A program made the position numbers and the translations under genes. The notes under the pieces were generated by a model. The model ran no database searches. It saw nothing but the letters and a program-made list of their open reading frames with translations, and was not told the origin of the DNA. Positions 1 to 6,297 of a stretch of 12,985 bases of DNA are shown piece by piece. This DNA is from Spirochaetes bacterium RBG_16_67_19 (GTDB lineage Bacteria > Spirochaetota > Spirochaetia > SZUA-6 > DRHE01). The DNA is taken from NCBI GenBank assembly GCA_001829505.1, contig MIBK01000144.1, positions 1 through 12,985 on the forward strand, read 5' to 3'. Each line of letters opens with the position of its first letter. Within the stretch, counting starts at the first letter, position 1.

Positions 1-372
1 CAGGGTGTAGGTGCGCGGGTCGATGTCCACGAACACCGGCACGGCGTTCTGGTGCAGCGCGCAGGAGGCCGAGGCCAGAAAGGTGAAGGCGGAGGTGATC
101 ACCTCGTCGCCGGGCCCCACGCCGATCGCGGCCAGGGCCATGTGCAGGGCCGCCGTGCCGCTGCAGGTGGTCAAGCAGTGCTTCGCGCCGACGTAGTCGG
201 CCCACTCCCGCTCCAGGGCCTGCACCTGGGGCGCGGTGCCGCCGGCCAGGATGCCGGAATCCAGCACGTTGCCGATGAGCCTGCGCTCGTCCTTGCCGAT
301 GATGGGCCAGTTCTTGTAGTCGGCCCGCGTCAGGACGGGCTTCCCGCCGTCGATGGCCAGTCGTTCGCTCAT
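1..372 (-). CDS. DegT/DnrJ/EryC1/StrS-family PLP aminotransferase, N-terminal part (cut by left edge)
   Basis: Read on the minus strand, an open frame starts at ATG 372-370 and runs off the left edge, giving 124 residues beginning MSERLAIDGGKPVLTR. The family uses PLP and an amino donor, usually to aminate keto-sugars or keto-inositols. Visible family marks are the N-terminal AIDGGKPV and WPIIGKDE stretches, the SGTAALHMAL segment (residues 71-80) that binds PLP phosphate, and GPGDEVITSAFTFLAS further on. The catalytic lysine lies outside the window. The start is supported by AGAGGAGGAG about five bases upstream and by a good promoter. The gene diverges from the operon to its right and is clearly more GC-rich (42 of 60 bases in 61-120). 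The substrate cannot be told from this part. Family assignment is sure; function is not. Confidence 0.9.
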   Translation of the reverse strand, partial: MSERLAIDGGKPVLTRADYKNWPIIGKDERRLIGNVLDSGILAGGTAPQVQALEREWADYVGAKHCLTTCSGTAALHMALAAIGVGPGDEVITSAFTFLASASCALHQNAVPVFVDIDPRTYTL

Positions 373-395
373 GGCTCCTCCTCTGGATCGTTTCG

Positions 396-424
396 ATTAT
401 CATGATTATGACCCCTCTTGTCAA
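396..424 (-). promoter_or_regulatory. Sigma-70-type promoter for the aminotransferase gene
   Basis: On the minus strand TTGACA (424-419) is followed by exactly 17 bases and then GATAAT (401-396). The predicted RNA start is near 389, leaving a short leader that contains the ribosome site AGAGGAGGAG before ATG at 372. The -35 box is a perfect match and the -10 box has five of six consensus bases. The palindrome ATCATGAT (399-406) overlaps the -10 box and could be an operator half. Seen directly in the sequence; use in the cell is inferred. Confidence 0.65.
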
Positions 425-449
425 TCCTGTTTGGCTCATTTTGTACCCA

Positions 450-484
450 AATGAAGTAATTAATAGTAATTTAGCAATGAAGTA
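450..484. repeat. Short direct repeats upstream of the operon promoter, possible operator
   Basis: AATGAAGTA occurs at 450-458 and again at 476-484, 26 bases apart. Between them AGTAATT occurs at 455-461 and 465-471, exactly 10 bases apart. The cluster sits about 30 to 60 bases upstream of the operon -35 box, where an activator or a repressor could bind. AT-rich DNA produces short repeats by chance, so this is tentative. Confidence 0.3.
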
Positions 485-512
485 CGAATATAAAAGAACT
501 ATTCTTTTTAAC

Positions 513-541
513 TTGACAAATAGAGGGATACGGCGTTTAAT
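513..541 (+). promoter_or_regulatory. Sigma-70-type promoter for the binding-protein gene and operon
   Basis: TTGACA (513-518), 17 bases, then TTTAAT (536-541). The -35 box is perfect and the -10 box has five of six consensus bases, at optimal spacing. RNA would start near 548, giving a leader of about 105 bases. The palindrome ATTCGAAT (550-557) lies right at the predicted start, and its half TCGAAT recurs at 577-582, which would suit a repressor site. Sequence match is direct; regulation is inferred. Confidence 0.7.
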
Positions 542-639
542 ATGGGCCTATTCGAATGAATGGCTAAGGAGGTGCATCGAATCGAGAGGACAGAGGATTT
601 TCGGCGCGGAGTCAACACAAGCAGCTGAAGGTTGAAAAA

Positions 640-649
640 GGAGGAGAGG
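640..649 (+). promoter_or_regulatory. Ribosome binding site that decides the binding-protein start
   Basis: GGAGGAGAGG lies three bases before ATG 653, with the GGAGG core eight bases from it. A TTG codon in the same frame at 632 has no such site before it and would place charged residues ahead of the signal peptide, so ATG 653 is chosen. Confidence 0.8.
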
Positions 650-652
650 CAA

Positions 653-1558
653 ATGAAGAGTAGACTTGCAGTGATCCTGATTCTTTTGATGCTTTTTGCG
701 GTCATTTTTGATCTCGGCGCTCAGTCCGGCACTCCCGGGAAACGCTTTCAGGGGCCGTATAAGGGGCCGCTGGTTCGAGCCGGATTCATCACTCTTGGAG
801 TTGCGGAGGACCCTCCGGGAAGCATGTGGGTCAGCGAATCGGAGCTCACGGGGATCGGCGGCGATGTCTGGATGGAGATTGCGCGCCGGATGGGGCTGAA
901 AATCAGGGCCGTTCAGGTTACCTGGGACAGCCTGGTGCCCTCGGTCCTGGCCAAGAAAGTCGATTCCGAAGCGGTGTACATGTGGGCAACGGCGGCACGC
1001 TACCAGAAGGTGAACTTCACCATTCCCCACTCCTACGAAAGCGATGCCATACAGCAGCCGAAGGAAACCAACTACGGCTCGCCTGCCGATCTGGCGGGCA
1101 AGACACTCGCTACCGTGACCGGAATGGCCCAAGCGCCTGAATACGAGGCCGCGGGCGTCAAGGTCAAGTATTTCAAGCTCCCGCTGCTGGCCATCATGGA
1201 CGTGGTGAATGGCGGCTCGGACGCCGCGGTCGTGGGTGCAATCGGTTTCGGGTACGAGAGCACCATGAAACCTGAACTAAAAACAAAATTGAAGCAGGTA
1301 GCGGTGAAGGGTGTTTCCGGAGGTGGTGGCGCCTTCCCGATTCACAAGGACAACACTCAATTGCTTGACGCGGTCAACCAGATCCTCGAGGATATGCGCA
1401 TTGACGGGACCTTGAGCAAGATCCTGGGGAAGTGGGGGCTTTCTGATCCGATTTTCCAGCATCCGCCGCTGGTGTTTCCCTGGATATCCCCAGAAGCCAA
1501 CAAGTACGTGCACATGACCTATTATTACGACGAAGAGGGCAATATCAATCCTCGTTAG
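653..1558 (+). CDS. Periplasmic substrate-binding protein, family 3 (amino-acid ABC importer type)
   Basis: The 301-residue product captures a small solute outside the membrane for the importer encoded just downstream. Residues 1-23 are a signal peptide (KSR, then a hydrophobic run to LGA, probable cleavage after Ala23). No lipobox cysteine is present, so the protein should be soluble in a periplasm. The body has the two-lobe family 3 pattern: FITLGVAEDPPG, the AARYQKVNF stretch with Arg116 matching the carboxylate-binding arginine of HisJ, PADLAGKTLATVTG, and DAAVVGA (Asp190-Ala196). The length suits the family, with a C-terminal extension rich in Tyr. The usual ligand positions for the amino group look changed: Gly195 sits where HisJ has Asp161, and Val/Tyr/Trp sit where it has serines. 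The ligand may therefore not be an ordinary primary amino acid. Function class is sure; ligand unknown. Confidence 0.9.
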   Translation: MKSRLAVILILLMLFAVIFDLGAQSGTPGKRFQGPYKGPLVRAGFITLGVAEDPPGSMWVSESELTGIGGDVWMEIARRMGLKIRAVQVTWDSLVPSVLAKKVDSEAVYMWATAARYQKVNFTIPHSYESDAIQQPKETNYGSPADLAGKTLATVTGMAQAPEYEAAGVKVKYFKLPLLAIMDVVNGGSDAAVVGAIGFGYESTMKPELKTKLKQVAVKGVSGGGGAFPIHKDNTQLLDAVNQILEDMRIDGTLSKILGKWGLSDPIFQHPPLVFPWISPEANKYVHMTYYYDEEGNINPR

Positions 1559-1566
1559 CCCGCAGC

Positions 1567-1610
1567 ATCCGGGAAGGCGCAGGATTTCAGCGCCTTCCCG
1601 GATTTCTTAT
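1567..1610 (+). terminator. Strong hairpin between binding-protein gene and the rest of the operon
   Basis: A perfect 14-base stem (ATCCGGGAAGGCGC at 1567-1580 with its complement at 1590-1603) encloses a 9-base loop and is followed by the U-rich but interrupted TTCTTAT. It begins nine bases after the stop codon. It may act as a leaky terminator or as a 3' barrier to RNA decay, so that the binding protein is made in excess over the downstream proteins. No separate promoter is evident in the remaining bases before the next gene, so some read-through is expected. Confidence 0.65.
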
Positions 1611-1632
1611 CAACCGTAGAGAGGACTGCATA

Positions 1633-2544
1633 GTGGCACAAACCGAATTTCAGGGACTTTTCGTTCCGACCATCACCGTCTTTAAAGAAGGCGATCAGTC
1701 GATCGACCATGCGGCGATACAGGAACACGTGGACCATCTGATCGCCACAGGGGTTGATGGTCTGATACCCAACGGAAGCACGGGCGACTTTCACCTGCTT
1801 ACTCTGGAAGAGCGGCAGAAGGTCGCCGAAAGCGTCATAGCCCGGGCCGCGGGCAGGGTGCCGGTTATCGTCGGTGCGACCTGCCTGTCGACTGCTGAGG
1901 TCATCAGGGTTTCCCTGCACGCCCAGGAGCGCGGAGCGGCGGGCGTGATGGTTGCGCCGGCCTTCTATCTGCCGATGAGCAGGGCGGAAATCCTCGCCCA
2001 TTTCCAGAGCGTCGCCCGGGCGATCAAGATCCCCCTGGTGGTCTACAACAATCCGCTATGCACCGGACAGCATGTTTCCGCGGAGATGATCGCGGTCCTG
2101 GAGAAATCCGTGGGCGTTCGATATGTAAAGGAAAGCTCGGGAGTCTTCGATAATTTCCAGCAGATCCTGGTGTCTACCGGCCAAAGGGTCAAGGTGTTCA
2201 TGGGTGAGGAAGCCCTGTCCCTGGAGGCATTGCTCATGGGTGCCGCCGGACTGATCATGGGTCTGGCCAATGCGATTCCCGACCGATTTGTGGAAATGTT
2301 GAAGGCTGTCCAGAGGGGCGACATCGCTCAGGCTCGCCTGCTTCACTATCAGACTCTACCGCTGTATTACCTGGCGAATGAGGGGGCTACTCACAATTAT
2401 AACAGCGTCATCAAGTCGGTCATCAAGCTGAGGCGCGGGAAGGGTGTGACCTCTTCGCGAGCCCCTTCTTTGCCCTTGACGGATCCCCAGGAAGGCAAGC
2501 TAGCGGAGCTGCTGGACCGTATCGGTCTGGGTCAGGGAGGATGA
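1633..2544 (+). CDS. DapA/N-acetylneuraminate lyase superfamily protein (aldolase or deaminase)
   Basis: The 303-residue product is a TIM-barrel class I enzyme that forms a Schiff base between lysine and a 2-keto or imino acid. Visible marks are the substrate loop GSTGD (residues 48-52, GTTGE in DapA), the catalytic tyrosine in VVYNNP (Tyr138), the Schiff-base lysine in RYVKESSG (Lys166), and GEEALSLEALLMGAAG. Length is normal for the family. The start is GTG 1633, with AGAGGA upstream; the next possible starts would cut into the first strand. Members include dihydrodipicolinate synthase, KDG aldolase, 4-hydroxy-2-oxoglutarate-type aldolases and the pyrroline-4-hydroxy-2-carboxylate deaminase of hydroxyproline breakdown. 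The neighbouring imino/amino-acid dehydrogenase makes the deaminase or a related lyase attractive, but a biosynthetic DapA role seems unlikely. Exact substrate unknown. Confidence 0.9.
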   Translation: MAQTEFQGLFVPTITVFKEGDQSIDHAAIQEHVDHLIATGVDGLIPNGSTGDFHLLTLEERQKVAESVIARAAGRVPVIVGATCLSTAEVIRVSLHAQERGAAGVMVAPAFYLPMSRAEILAHFQSVARAIKIPLVVYNNPLCTGQHVSAEMIAVLEKSVGVRYVKESSGVFDNFQQILVSTGQRVKVFMGEEALSLEALLMGAAGLIMGLANAIPDRFVEMLKAVQRGDIAQARLLHYQTLPLYYLANEGATHNYNSVIKSVIKLRRGKGVTSSRAPSLPLTDPQEGKLAELLDRIGLGQGG

Positions 2545-2545
2545 C

Positions 2546-2881
2546 ATGGATGCCAAGGTACTGAAGAAAGGTGAGGGAAAGATTCTCATCGAGGGGGAGG
2601 AGTTCACGGAGATCTTCTGGCACTCCGACAAGCTGATCTTTAGTGTCAGCAGTCTGCTGCCGGGTCAGCGGGCCATACTGGATCCAGGGCATCCGGGATC
2701 CGATGAGGTCTGTTACGTTGTGCAGGGCACCATCGTGATGCACCTTCCCGAGAAGGACCAGCATTTCCTGGTCCGGGCGGGGGATGCTGTTTTCATTCCC
2801 CCCGGGCAGCCGCACTACGCCATCAACGTCGATGACCAGAAAGCGGTGATGACCTGGGCCCTGGCTCCGCGCTTGAGGTAG
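2546..2881 (+). CDS. Small single-domain cupin protein
   Basis: A 111-residue protein that starts one base after the preceding stop, with GGGAGG at 2535-2540 as ribosome site. It is one cupin barrel: motif 1 is PGHPGSDEVCYVVQG (residues 47-61) and motif 2 is GDAVFIPPGQPHYAIN (79-94). The first histidine of the usual HxH pair is proline here (Pro47), while His49, Glu54 and His90 remain, so a metal could still bind with three ligands. There is no DNA-binding domain. Such stand-alone cupins are isomerases, dioxygenases, lyases or ligand-binding proteins; in this operon an accessory enzyme for the imported compound is plausible, but the function is unknown. Confidence 0.85.
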   Translation: MDAKVLKKGEGKILIEGEEFTEIFWHSDKLIFSVSSLLPGQRAILDPGHPGSDEVCYVVQGTIVMHLPEKDQHFLVRAGDAVFIPPGQPHYAINVDDQKAVMTWALAPRLR

Positions 2882-2894
2882 GGCCGAAACTCCC

Positions 2895-3545
2895 ATGGAA
2901 AAATTCCTGGCCACCCTTGGTGAGGACCTGAAGTTTCTCGGGCCTGGTCTTTTGCTGACCATCCGCCTGACGATATTCACCTTTGCCATCGGCTCGGTCC
3001 TCGGTCTGCTGCTCGCCGTTTTCCGGCTGAGGAAACGGGGTCTGTTCTACCATATCACCGGCTTTGTGATCGATTTTCTGCGCGGGACCCCCATGCTGGT
3101 CCAGCTACTGGCAATTTATTTTTTCGTCGGAATGTATATCCGGACCAGTCCCCTCACGGCTGCAGTAGTCGGGATGAGCATCAACCTGTCGGCCTATATG
3201 TCCGAAGCCTACCGGGGGGTCCTGGAATCCATCCACAGGGGCCAATGGGAGGCGGCCAAGTCTCTCGGGATGTCCAGGCTGCTGACCCTCCGGCGGATCA
3301 TCCTGCCCCAGGCGCTGATCATCCTCCTGCCGGATCTGACCAACTACCTGATCATGACGCTGTTGAGCTCTTCACTGGCATCGGTGGTCGCTCTGAGAGA
3401 GTTGACCCTGTTGGGGCAGTCCCTGGTCGCCAGGAGTTTCCGGGTGGAGATCTTTTTAATCGTCGCGCTGCTGTACTTTGCCGTTTCATACCCGATGTCC
3501 CGGCTGGCCTCTTGGATGGAGAAGAAATGGAAACATATAAGATAG
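2895..3545 (+). CDS. ABC importer permease, HisMQ type
   Basis: The 216-residue membrane protein forms the channel of the amino-acid-type importer. About five membrane helices can be seen: residues 16-45, about 55-80, 88-106, about 140-170 and 188-210. The cytoplasmic loop that contacts the ATPase begins EAAKSLGMS at Glu119 and ends LPQA. Only one permease gene is present, so the channel is probably a homodimer, unlike HisQ/HisM pairs. The ribosome site is weak and the gap to the cupin gene is 13 bases, which suggests dependence on upstream translation. The end overlaps the start of the ATPase gene by 19 bases. Family is certain; the transported compound is set by the binding protein and unknown. 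Confidence 0.93.
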   Translation: MEKFLATLGEDLKFLGPGLLLTIRLTIFTFAIGSVLGLLLAVFRLRKRGLFYHITGFVIDFLRGTPMLVQLLAIYFFVGMYIRTSPLTAAVVGMSINLSAYMSEAYRGVLESIHRGQWEAAKSLGMSRLLTLRRIILPQALIILLPDLTNYLIMTLLSSSLASVVALRELTLLGQSLVARSFRVEIFLIVALLYFAVSYPMSRLASWMEKKWKHIR

Positions 3546-4300
3546 AGCTGAAAGGAATACACAAGAGCTACGGGAGATTGAAGGTATTAAAGGGCATCGA
3601 CCTGCGGATCAAGGAGAGGGAGGTAGTAGTCATCATCGGCCCGAGCGGCAGCGGGAAGAGCACTTTGCTGCGCTGCGTCAATCATCTGGAGACTCCCGAG
3701 CGTGGCGAGATCTGGATCGGCGGGGAGAGATTCGGGCAAGCGGGGATGGAACCCCGAATGCGGGAGTCGGTGGCGAACCGGCAACGCCAGGGAATAGGGT
3801 TCGTGTTCCAGAGTTTCAACCTGTTCCCACACATGACCGCCCTGCAAAACGTCATGGAGGGGCCGCTCTGGGTCAAGCGTCTCGGCCGCAAGGAAGCAGA
3901 GGCGATTGCCTGTGCCCAGCTGGCCAAGGTGGAGCTGCAGGATAAGCTGCATTCCTATCCTTCCCAACTCTCCGGCGGCCAATGCCAGCGCGTGGCCATC
4001 GCCCGCTCCTTGGCCATGAGCCCGAACGTCATGCTCTTCGACGAGCCGACTTCGGCGCTCGACCCCGAGCTTATCGGCGGGGTGCTCAAGGTGATGAAGC
4101 AGCTCGTGGACGAACACGGAATGACCATGCTGATCGTCACGCATGAAATGGGTTTTGCCGGAGACGTGGCTGACCGCGTTATCATGATGGACGGCGGCGT
4201 CATACTGGAAGAGGGACCGCCGACCGAAATCCTGCGGACACCCCGCCATCCTAGAACAAAGAAGTTCCTCGATCAAATCATCAAGCCCTACGCATCATGA
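3527..4300 (+). CDS. ABC importer ATPase, HisP/GlnQ type
   Basis: A 257-residue cytoplasmic ATPase that powers the importer. ATG 3527 is chosen over far-upstream starts because the normal family N-terminus ([16 protein letters not shown]) begins there; a frame extending upstream only shadows the permease gene. Walker A is GPSGSGKST (residues 38-46), the Q-loop is [11 protein letters not shown], the signature is [15 protein letters not shown], Walker B is [14 protein letters not shown], and the switch histidine is in VTHEMGFA. The signature has Cys where most relatives have Gln, a mild oddity. It overlaps the permease gene by 19 bases, which points to coupled translation. Confidence 0.95.
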   Translation: METYKIELKGIHKSYGRLKVLKGIDLRIKEREVVVIIGPSGSGKSTLLRCVNHLETPERGEIWIGGERFGQAGMEPRMRESVANRQRQGIGFVFQSFNLFPHMTALQNVMEGPLWVKRLGRKEAEAIACAQLAKVELQDKLHSYPSQLSGGQCQRVAIARSLAMSPNVMLFDEPTSALDPELIGGVLKVMKQLVDEHGMTMLIVTHEMGFAGDVADRVIMMDGGVILEEGPPTEILRTPRHPRTKKFLDQIIKPYAS

Positions 4301-4310
4301 GCGCCCAGGC

Positions 4311-4616
4311 ATGAGGATAGCTCGGCACCCAGTGCTGGATTTTTCGGGCATTGGCAGGAGGCAGGTGACCTTCTCCTTCAATGGGAAGCCCGTAGCGGCC
4401 CTGGAAGGAGAATCCATCGCCGCTGGGCTGCTGGCAAACGACATCCTGGTGTTCAGGCTATCCCCCAGGCTGAGAGAACCTCGCAGTGCGTTCTGCCTCC
4501 GGGGGAAGTGCGGCGAGTGCCTGATGCGGGTGAACGGGCAGGAGAACGTGCGCGCCTGCCAGACACCGGTGGTGGAGGGAATGGTTGTTGAGAGCGACCT
4601 CGGTTCCCAGGACTGA
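4311..4616 (+). CDS. Plant-type 2Fe-2S protein, HcnA-like dehydrogenase subunit
   Basis: A 101-residue protein with one [2Fe-2S] domain. The ligands are Cys62, Cys67, Cys70 and Cys83 (C-x4-C-x2-C-x12-C), in the setting CLRGKCGECL and VRACQTPV. This is the pattern of HcnA of hydrogen cyanide synthase, the small subunit of opine and D-hydroxyproline oxidases, and the N-terminal part of the alpha subunit of sarcosine oxidase. It should pass electrons within the dehydrogenase encoded by the next four genes. It starts ten bases after the ATPase stop; no other in-frame start is near. Its last 32 bases overlap the next gene. Confidence 0.9.
   Translation: MRIARHPVLDFSGIGRRQVTFSFNGKPVAALEGESIAAGLLANDILVFRLSPRLREPRSAFCLRGKCGECLMRVNGQENVRACQTPVVEGMVVESDLGSQD
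4574..4590 (+). promoter_or_regulatory. Ribosome site and TTG start of the FAD subunit
   Basis: GGAGGGA (4574-4580) inside the end of the 2Fe-2S gene precedes two adjacent TTG codons at 4585 and 4588. No ATG or GTG lies between here and the first strand of the FAD fold, so a TTG must be the start. Confidence 0.65.
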
Positions 4617-5622
4617 ATACGACCTGGTGGTCGTGGGCGGAGGGCCTGCCGGGGCCTGCGCGGCGCTGCAGGCCGCTGATGGCCAGGCCAGGGTTGCCTT
4701 GTTCGACGACGGCGACCGGATCGGCGGGCAACTGATCCGGCAAACGCACAAGTTCTTCGGTTCGTCGGATAATTACTCTGGGCTGCGCGGATTCCAGATC
4801 GCCTCCGCCTTGCAGGAGCGAATCCGCTTCGCCCCGCTGGAAGCCTTTTGCGGCGTCACGGTATGGGCGATCGAGCACGGTCCGACCGTCTGGCTGAAGC
4901 ACGCGGATTACTCGGCGGCGGTCAAATGCCGCGGTCTGATCCTGGCCTGCGGCGCCAGGGAGAAAGCGCTGCTTTTTCCCGGTTGGACACTGCCTGGAGT
5001 TCTGTATGCGGGTGCGCTGCAGACGATGGTCAATCTCTGGGGGGTATTGCCGGGGAAACGGGTGTTGATCCTTGGTTCGGGGAACGTCGGGCTGATCGTG
5101 GCTTACCAGCTTGCGCAGGCGGGAATGGAAGTGGCGGGCATCGTGGAAAAGGCTAGAGCCATTGGCGGCTTCCAGGTCCACGCAAACCGCGTGCAGCGGC
5201 TGGGCATCCCGATCTTCCTGGATTCGGAGCTGCTCGAGGTGCAAGGCTACGGACGAGCGGAACGGGCCCTGGTGCGGCGGGGCAGGAAGCGCCTGGGTCT
5301 GGCGGTGGATACGGTCTGCATCGCGGCGGGGATGCGCCCTCAGGTGGAATTGCTGCGCTATCTGGGGGAGACTTTGGATTACGACGAGGCGCGGGGCGGG
5401 ACGGTTCCGCTGCGGGATTTCTCTCTTCGCCTGAAAACAAATGACGTTTTCGTCTGCGGGGACATGGGCGGCATCGAAGAGGCTTCCATCGCCATGGAGG
5501 AAGGCAGGCTGGCGGGACTCGCCGCCAGGAGAGCGCTGGGTTTTGGGCAAACGGACGCCCTGACGGCGGAAATCAACGACGCCGAGAAAGGTCTGCAGGC
5601 CCTGAGGTCGGGTGAAAAATGA
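4585..5622 (+). CDS. FAD/NAD(P)-fold oxidoreductase, HcnB-like (alpha) dehydrogenase subunit
   Basis: The 345-residue product has two nucleotide-binding folds. The first is VVVGGGPAG (Gly18-Gly23), with GGQLIRQTHKFFGS after it; the second is LILGSGNVG (Gly164-Gly169). VFVCGDMGGIEEA near the C-terminus closes the FAD site. It resembles HcnB, the opine oxidase A subunit and the alpha subunit of archaeal dye-linked L-proline dehydrogenase. In HcnB-type proteins a BFD-like iron-sulfur domain is fused at the C-terminus; here the protein stops before it, and that domain is a separate gene two positions downstream. The start is TTG (4585 or 4588), and the gene overlaps the previous gene by 32 bases and the next by four (ATGA). 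The likely role is electron transfer from the catalytic flavin subunit to NAD(P) or the respiratory chain. Confidence 0.9.
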   Translation: MLRATSVPRTEYDLVVVGGGPAGACAALQAADGQARVALFDDGDRIGGQLIRQTHKFFGSSDNYSGLRGFQIASALQERIRFAPLEAFCGVTVWAIEHGPTVWLKHADYSAAVKCRGLILACGAREKALLFPGWTLPGVLYAGALQTMVNLWGVLPGKRVLILGSGNVGLIVAYQLAQAGMEVAGIVEKARAIGGFQVHANRVQRLGIPIFLDSELLEVQGYGRAERALVRRGRKRLGLAVDTVCIAAGMRPQVELLRYLGETLDYDEARGGTVPLRDFSLRLKTNDVFVCGDMGGIEEASIAMEEGRLAGLAARRALGFGQTDALTAEINDAEKGLQALRSGEK

Positions 5623-6029
5623 TCTTGATCGATTGCCCGGAAAGAATTGCCTGTGACGTCTGCGCCGTGGTCTGCGATCGGGAGGTGATCCTCATCAGGC
5701 AGGCCGTCACCAACAGGCCCGAGGTGGTGAATGAGGGCAACTGCCGGAATTGCGGCCTGTGCGTCGCTCATTGTCCCGGGCAGGCCATTTTCCTGATGAG
5801 TGATACCGGTCCGGATGGACAGTGCCGGATTACCCTGCCATACGAGCTGGACGAAGCGGCCGCCTGGCGGCAGGATCTGCTGGCGGTCGACAACCGGGGC
5901 AACCCCCTCGGGCCGGCGAGACTGATCCGGGTATTGCGGTCGGAGCGATTCAACAACACCTGCCTGCTGGAGGTCAGCGTGTCCGGGTCGATCGCGTCCC
6001 AGGTGCGGGGGATCGGGCGCCATGGATAG
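5619..6029 (+). CDS. Ferredoxin-like protein with two iron-sulfur cluster motifs
   Basis: A 136-residue protein starting at ATGA, overlapping the preceding stop. The second motif is canonical (Cys42, 45, 48, 52 then Pro: CRNCGLCVAHCP). The first is irregular: Cys6, Cys12, Cys15, Cys19, so C-x5-C-x2-C-x3-C, with Arg9 where the usual first cysteine would stand and Asp rather than Pro after Cys19. It should bind one [4Fe-4S] cluster and perhaps a second altered one. Residues 54-136 form an extra domain I do not recognise. Its place between the FAD subunit and the BFD-like gene matches the ferredoxin-like gene of the archaeal L-proline dehydrogenase cluster (order A-F-X-B, recalled from the literature). 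Confidence 0.85.
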   Translation: MILIDCPERIACDVCAVVCDREVILIRQAVTNRPEVVNEGNCRNCGLCVAHCPGQAIFLMSDTGPDGQCRITLPYELDEAAAWRQDLLAVDNRGNPLGPARLIRVLRSERFNNTCLLEVSVSGSIASQVRGIGRHG

Positions 6030-6297
6030 CGACAAACTGGTCGTCTGCCGCTGCGAAGACGTGACCCTGGCCGAGGTTTTGGCGGCCATTCGGGAGGGAG
6101 CCAGGGATGTGAACAGCATCAAGAGGCTTACCCGCGCCGGGATGGGCCTCTGCCAGGGATGCATTTGCGAGAGCCTTCTGGAAGGCATTCTCCGCGCAGA
6201 GTGCGGAGCGCTGCCGGCGGCGAAAGCTTTTCTGACCGCCCGGCCGCCATTGAGTCCGATTGGGGTAATTGACATCCTCAATGCCAAGACATCATGA
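6022..6297 (+). CDS. BFD-type 2Fe-2S protein, small dehydrogenase subunit
   Basis: A 91-residue protein with a BFD-like [2Fe-2S] domain: VCRCEDVTLAEVL (Cys9, Cys11) and KRLTRAGMGLCQGCIC (Cys44, Cys47, Cys49). BFD domains use CxC plus a second pair; both Cys47 and Cys49 are present, so either could be the fourth ligand. The same domain ends HcnB and the opine oxidase A subunit, where the pattern is MGxCQGxxC. Here it stands alone, as a free electron-transfer subunit. It overlaps the ferredoxin gene by 8 bases and the catalytic subunit gene by 17. Confidence 0.88.
   Translation: MDSDKLVVCRCEDVTLAEVLAAIREGARDVNSIKRLTRAGMGLCQGCICESLLEGILRAECGALPAAKAFLTARPPLSPIGVIDILNAKTS

Larger units (their letters stand above)
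373..652. other. AT-rich divergent intergenic region
   Basis: This gap separates the minus-strand aminotransferase from the plus-strand importer operon. Bases 421-540 are only 30% GC (36 of 120 by hand count), far below either flank. It holds one promoter per strand, two pairs of short direct repeats, and a predicted leader of about 105 bases before the binding-protein gene. The small open frames inside it show no recognisable protein features and I do not call them genes. Confidence 0.8.

Noticed and set aside
566..574. AAGGAGGTG, a near-perfect Shine-Dalgarno sequence
   Set aside because: No ATG, GTG or TTG follows at useful distance in an open frame of any length; likely chance or a ribosome standby site.
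560..628. A 22-codon frame (MAKEVHRIERTEDF...) in the operon leader, possible leader peptide
   Set aside because: No ribosome site before the ATG, no run of regulatory codons, and no competing hairpins that would suggest attenuation.
402..635. A 77-codon frame spanning the divergent intergenic region
   Set aside because: It runs through both promoters in AT-rich DNA, has no ribosome site and no recognisable protein features.
632..652. Alternative TTG start seven codons upstream for the binding protein
   Set aside because: It lacks a ribosome site and adds the charged stretch MKKEERQ ahead of the signal peptide, whereas ATG 653 has GGAGG eight bases before it.
4453..5550. A 365-codon minus-strand frame opposite the FAD subunit
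   Set aside because: Arg/Pro/Gln-rich with no motif; the plus strand has two complete nucleotide-binding motifs.
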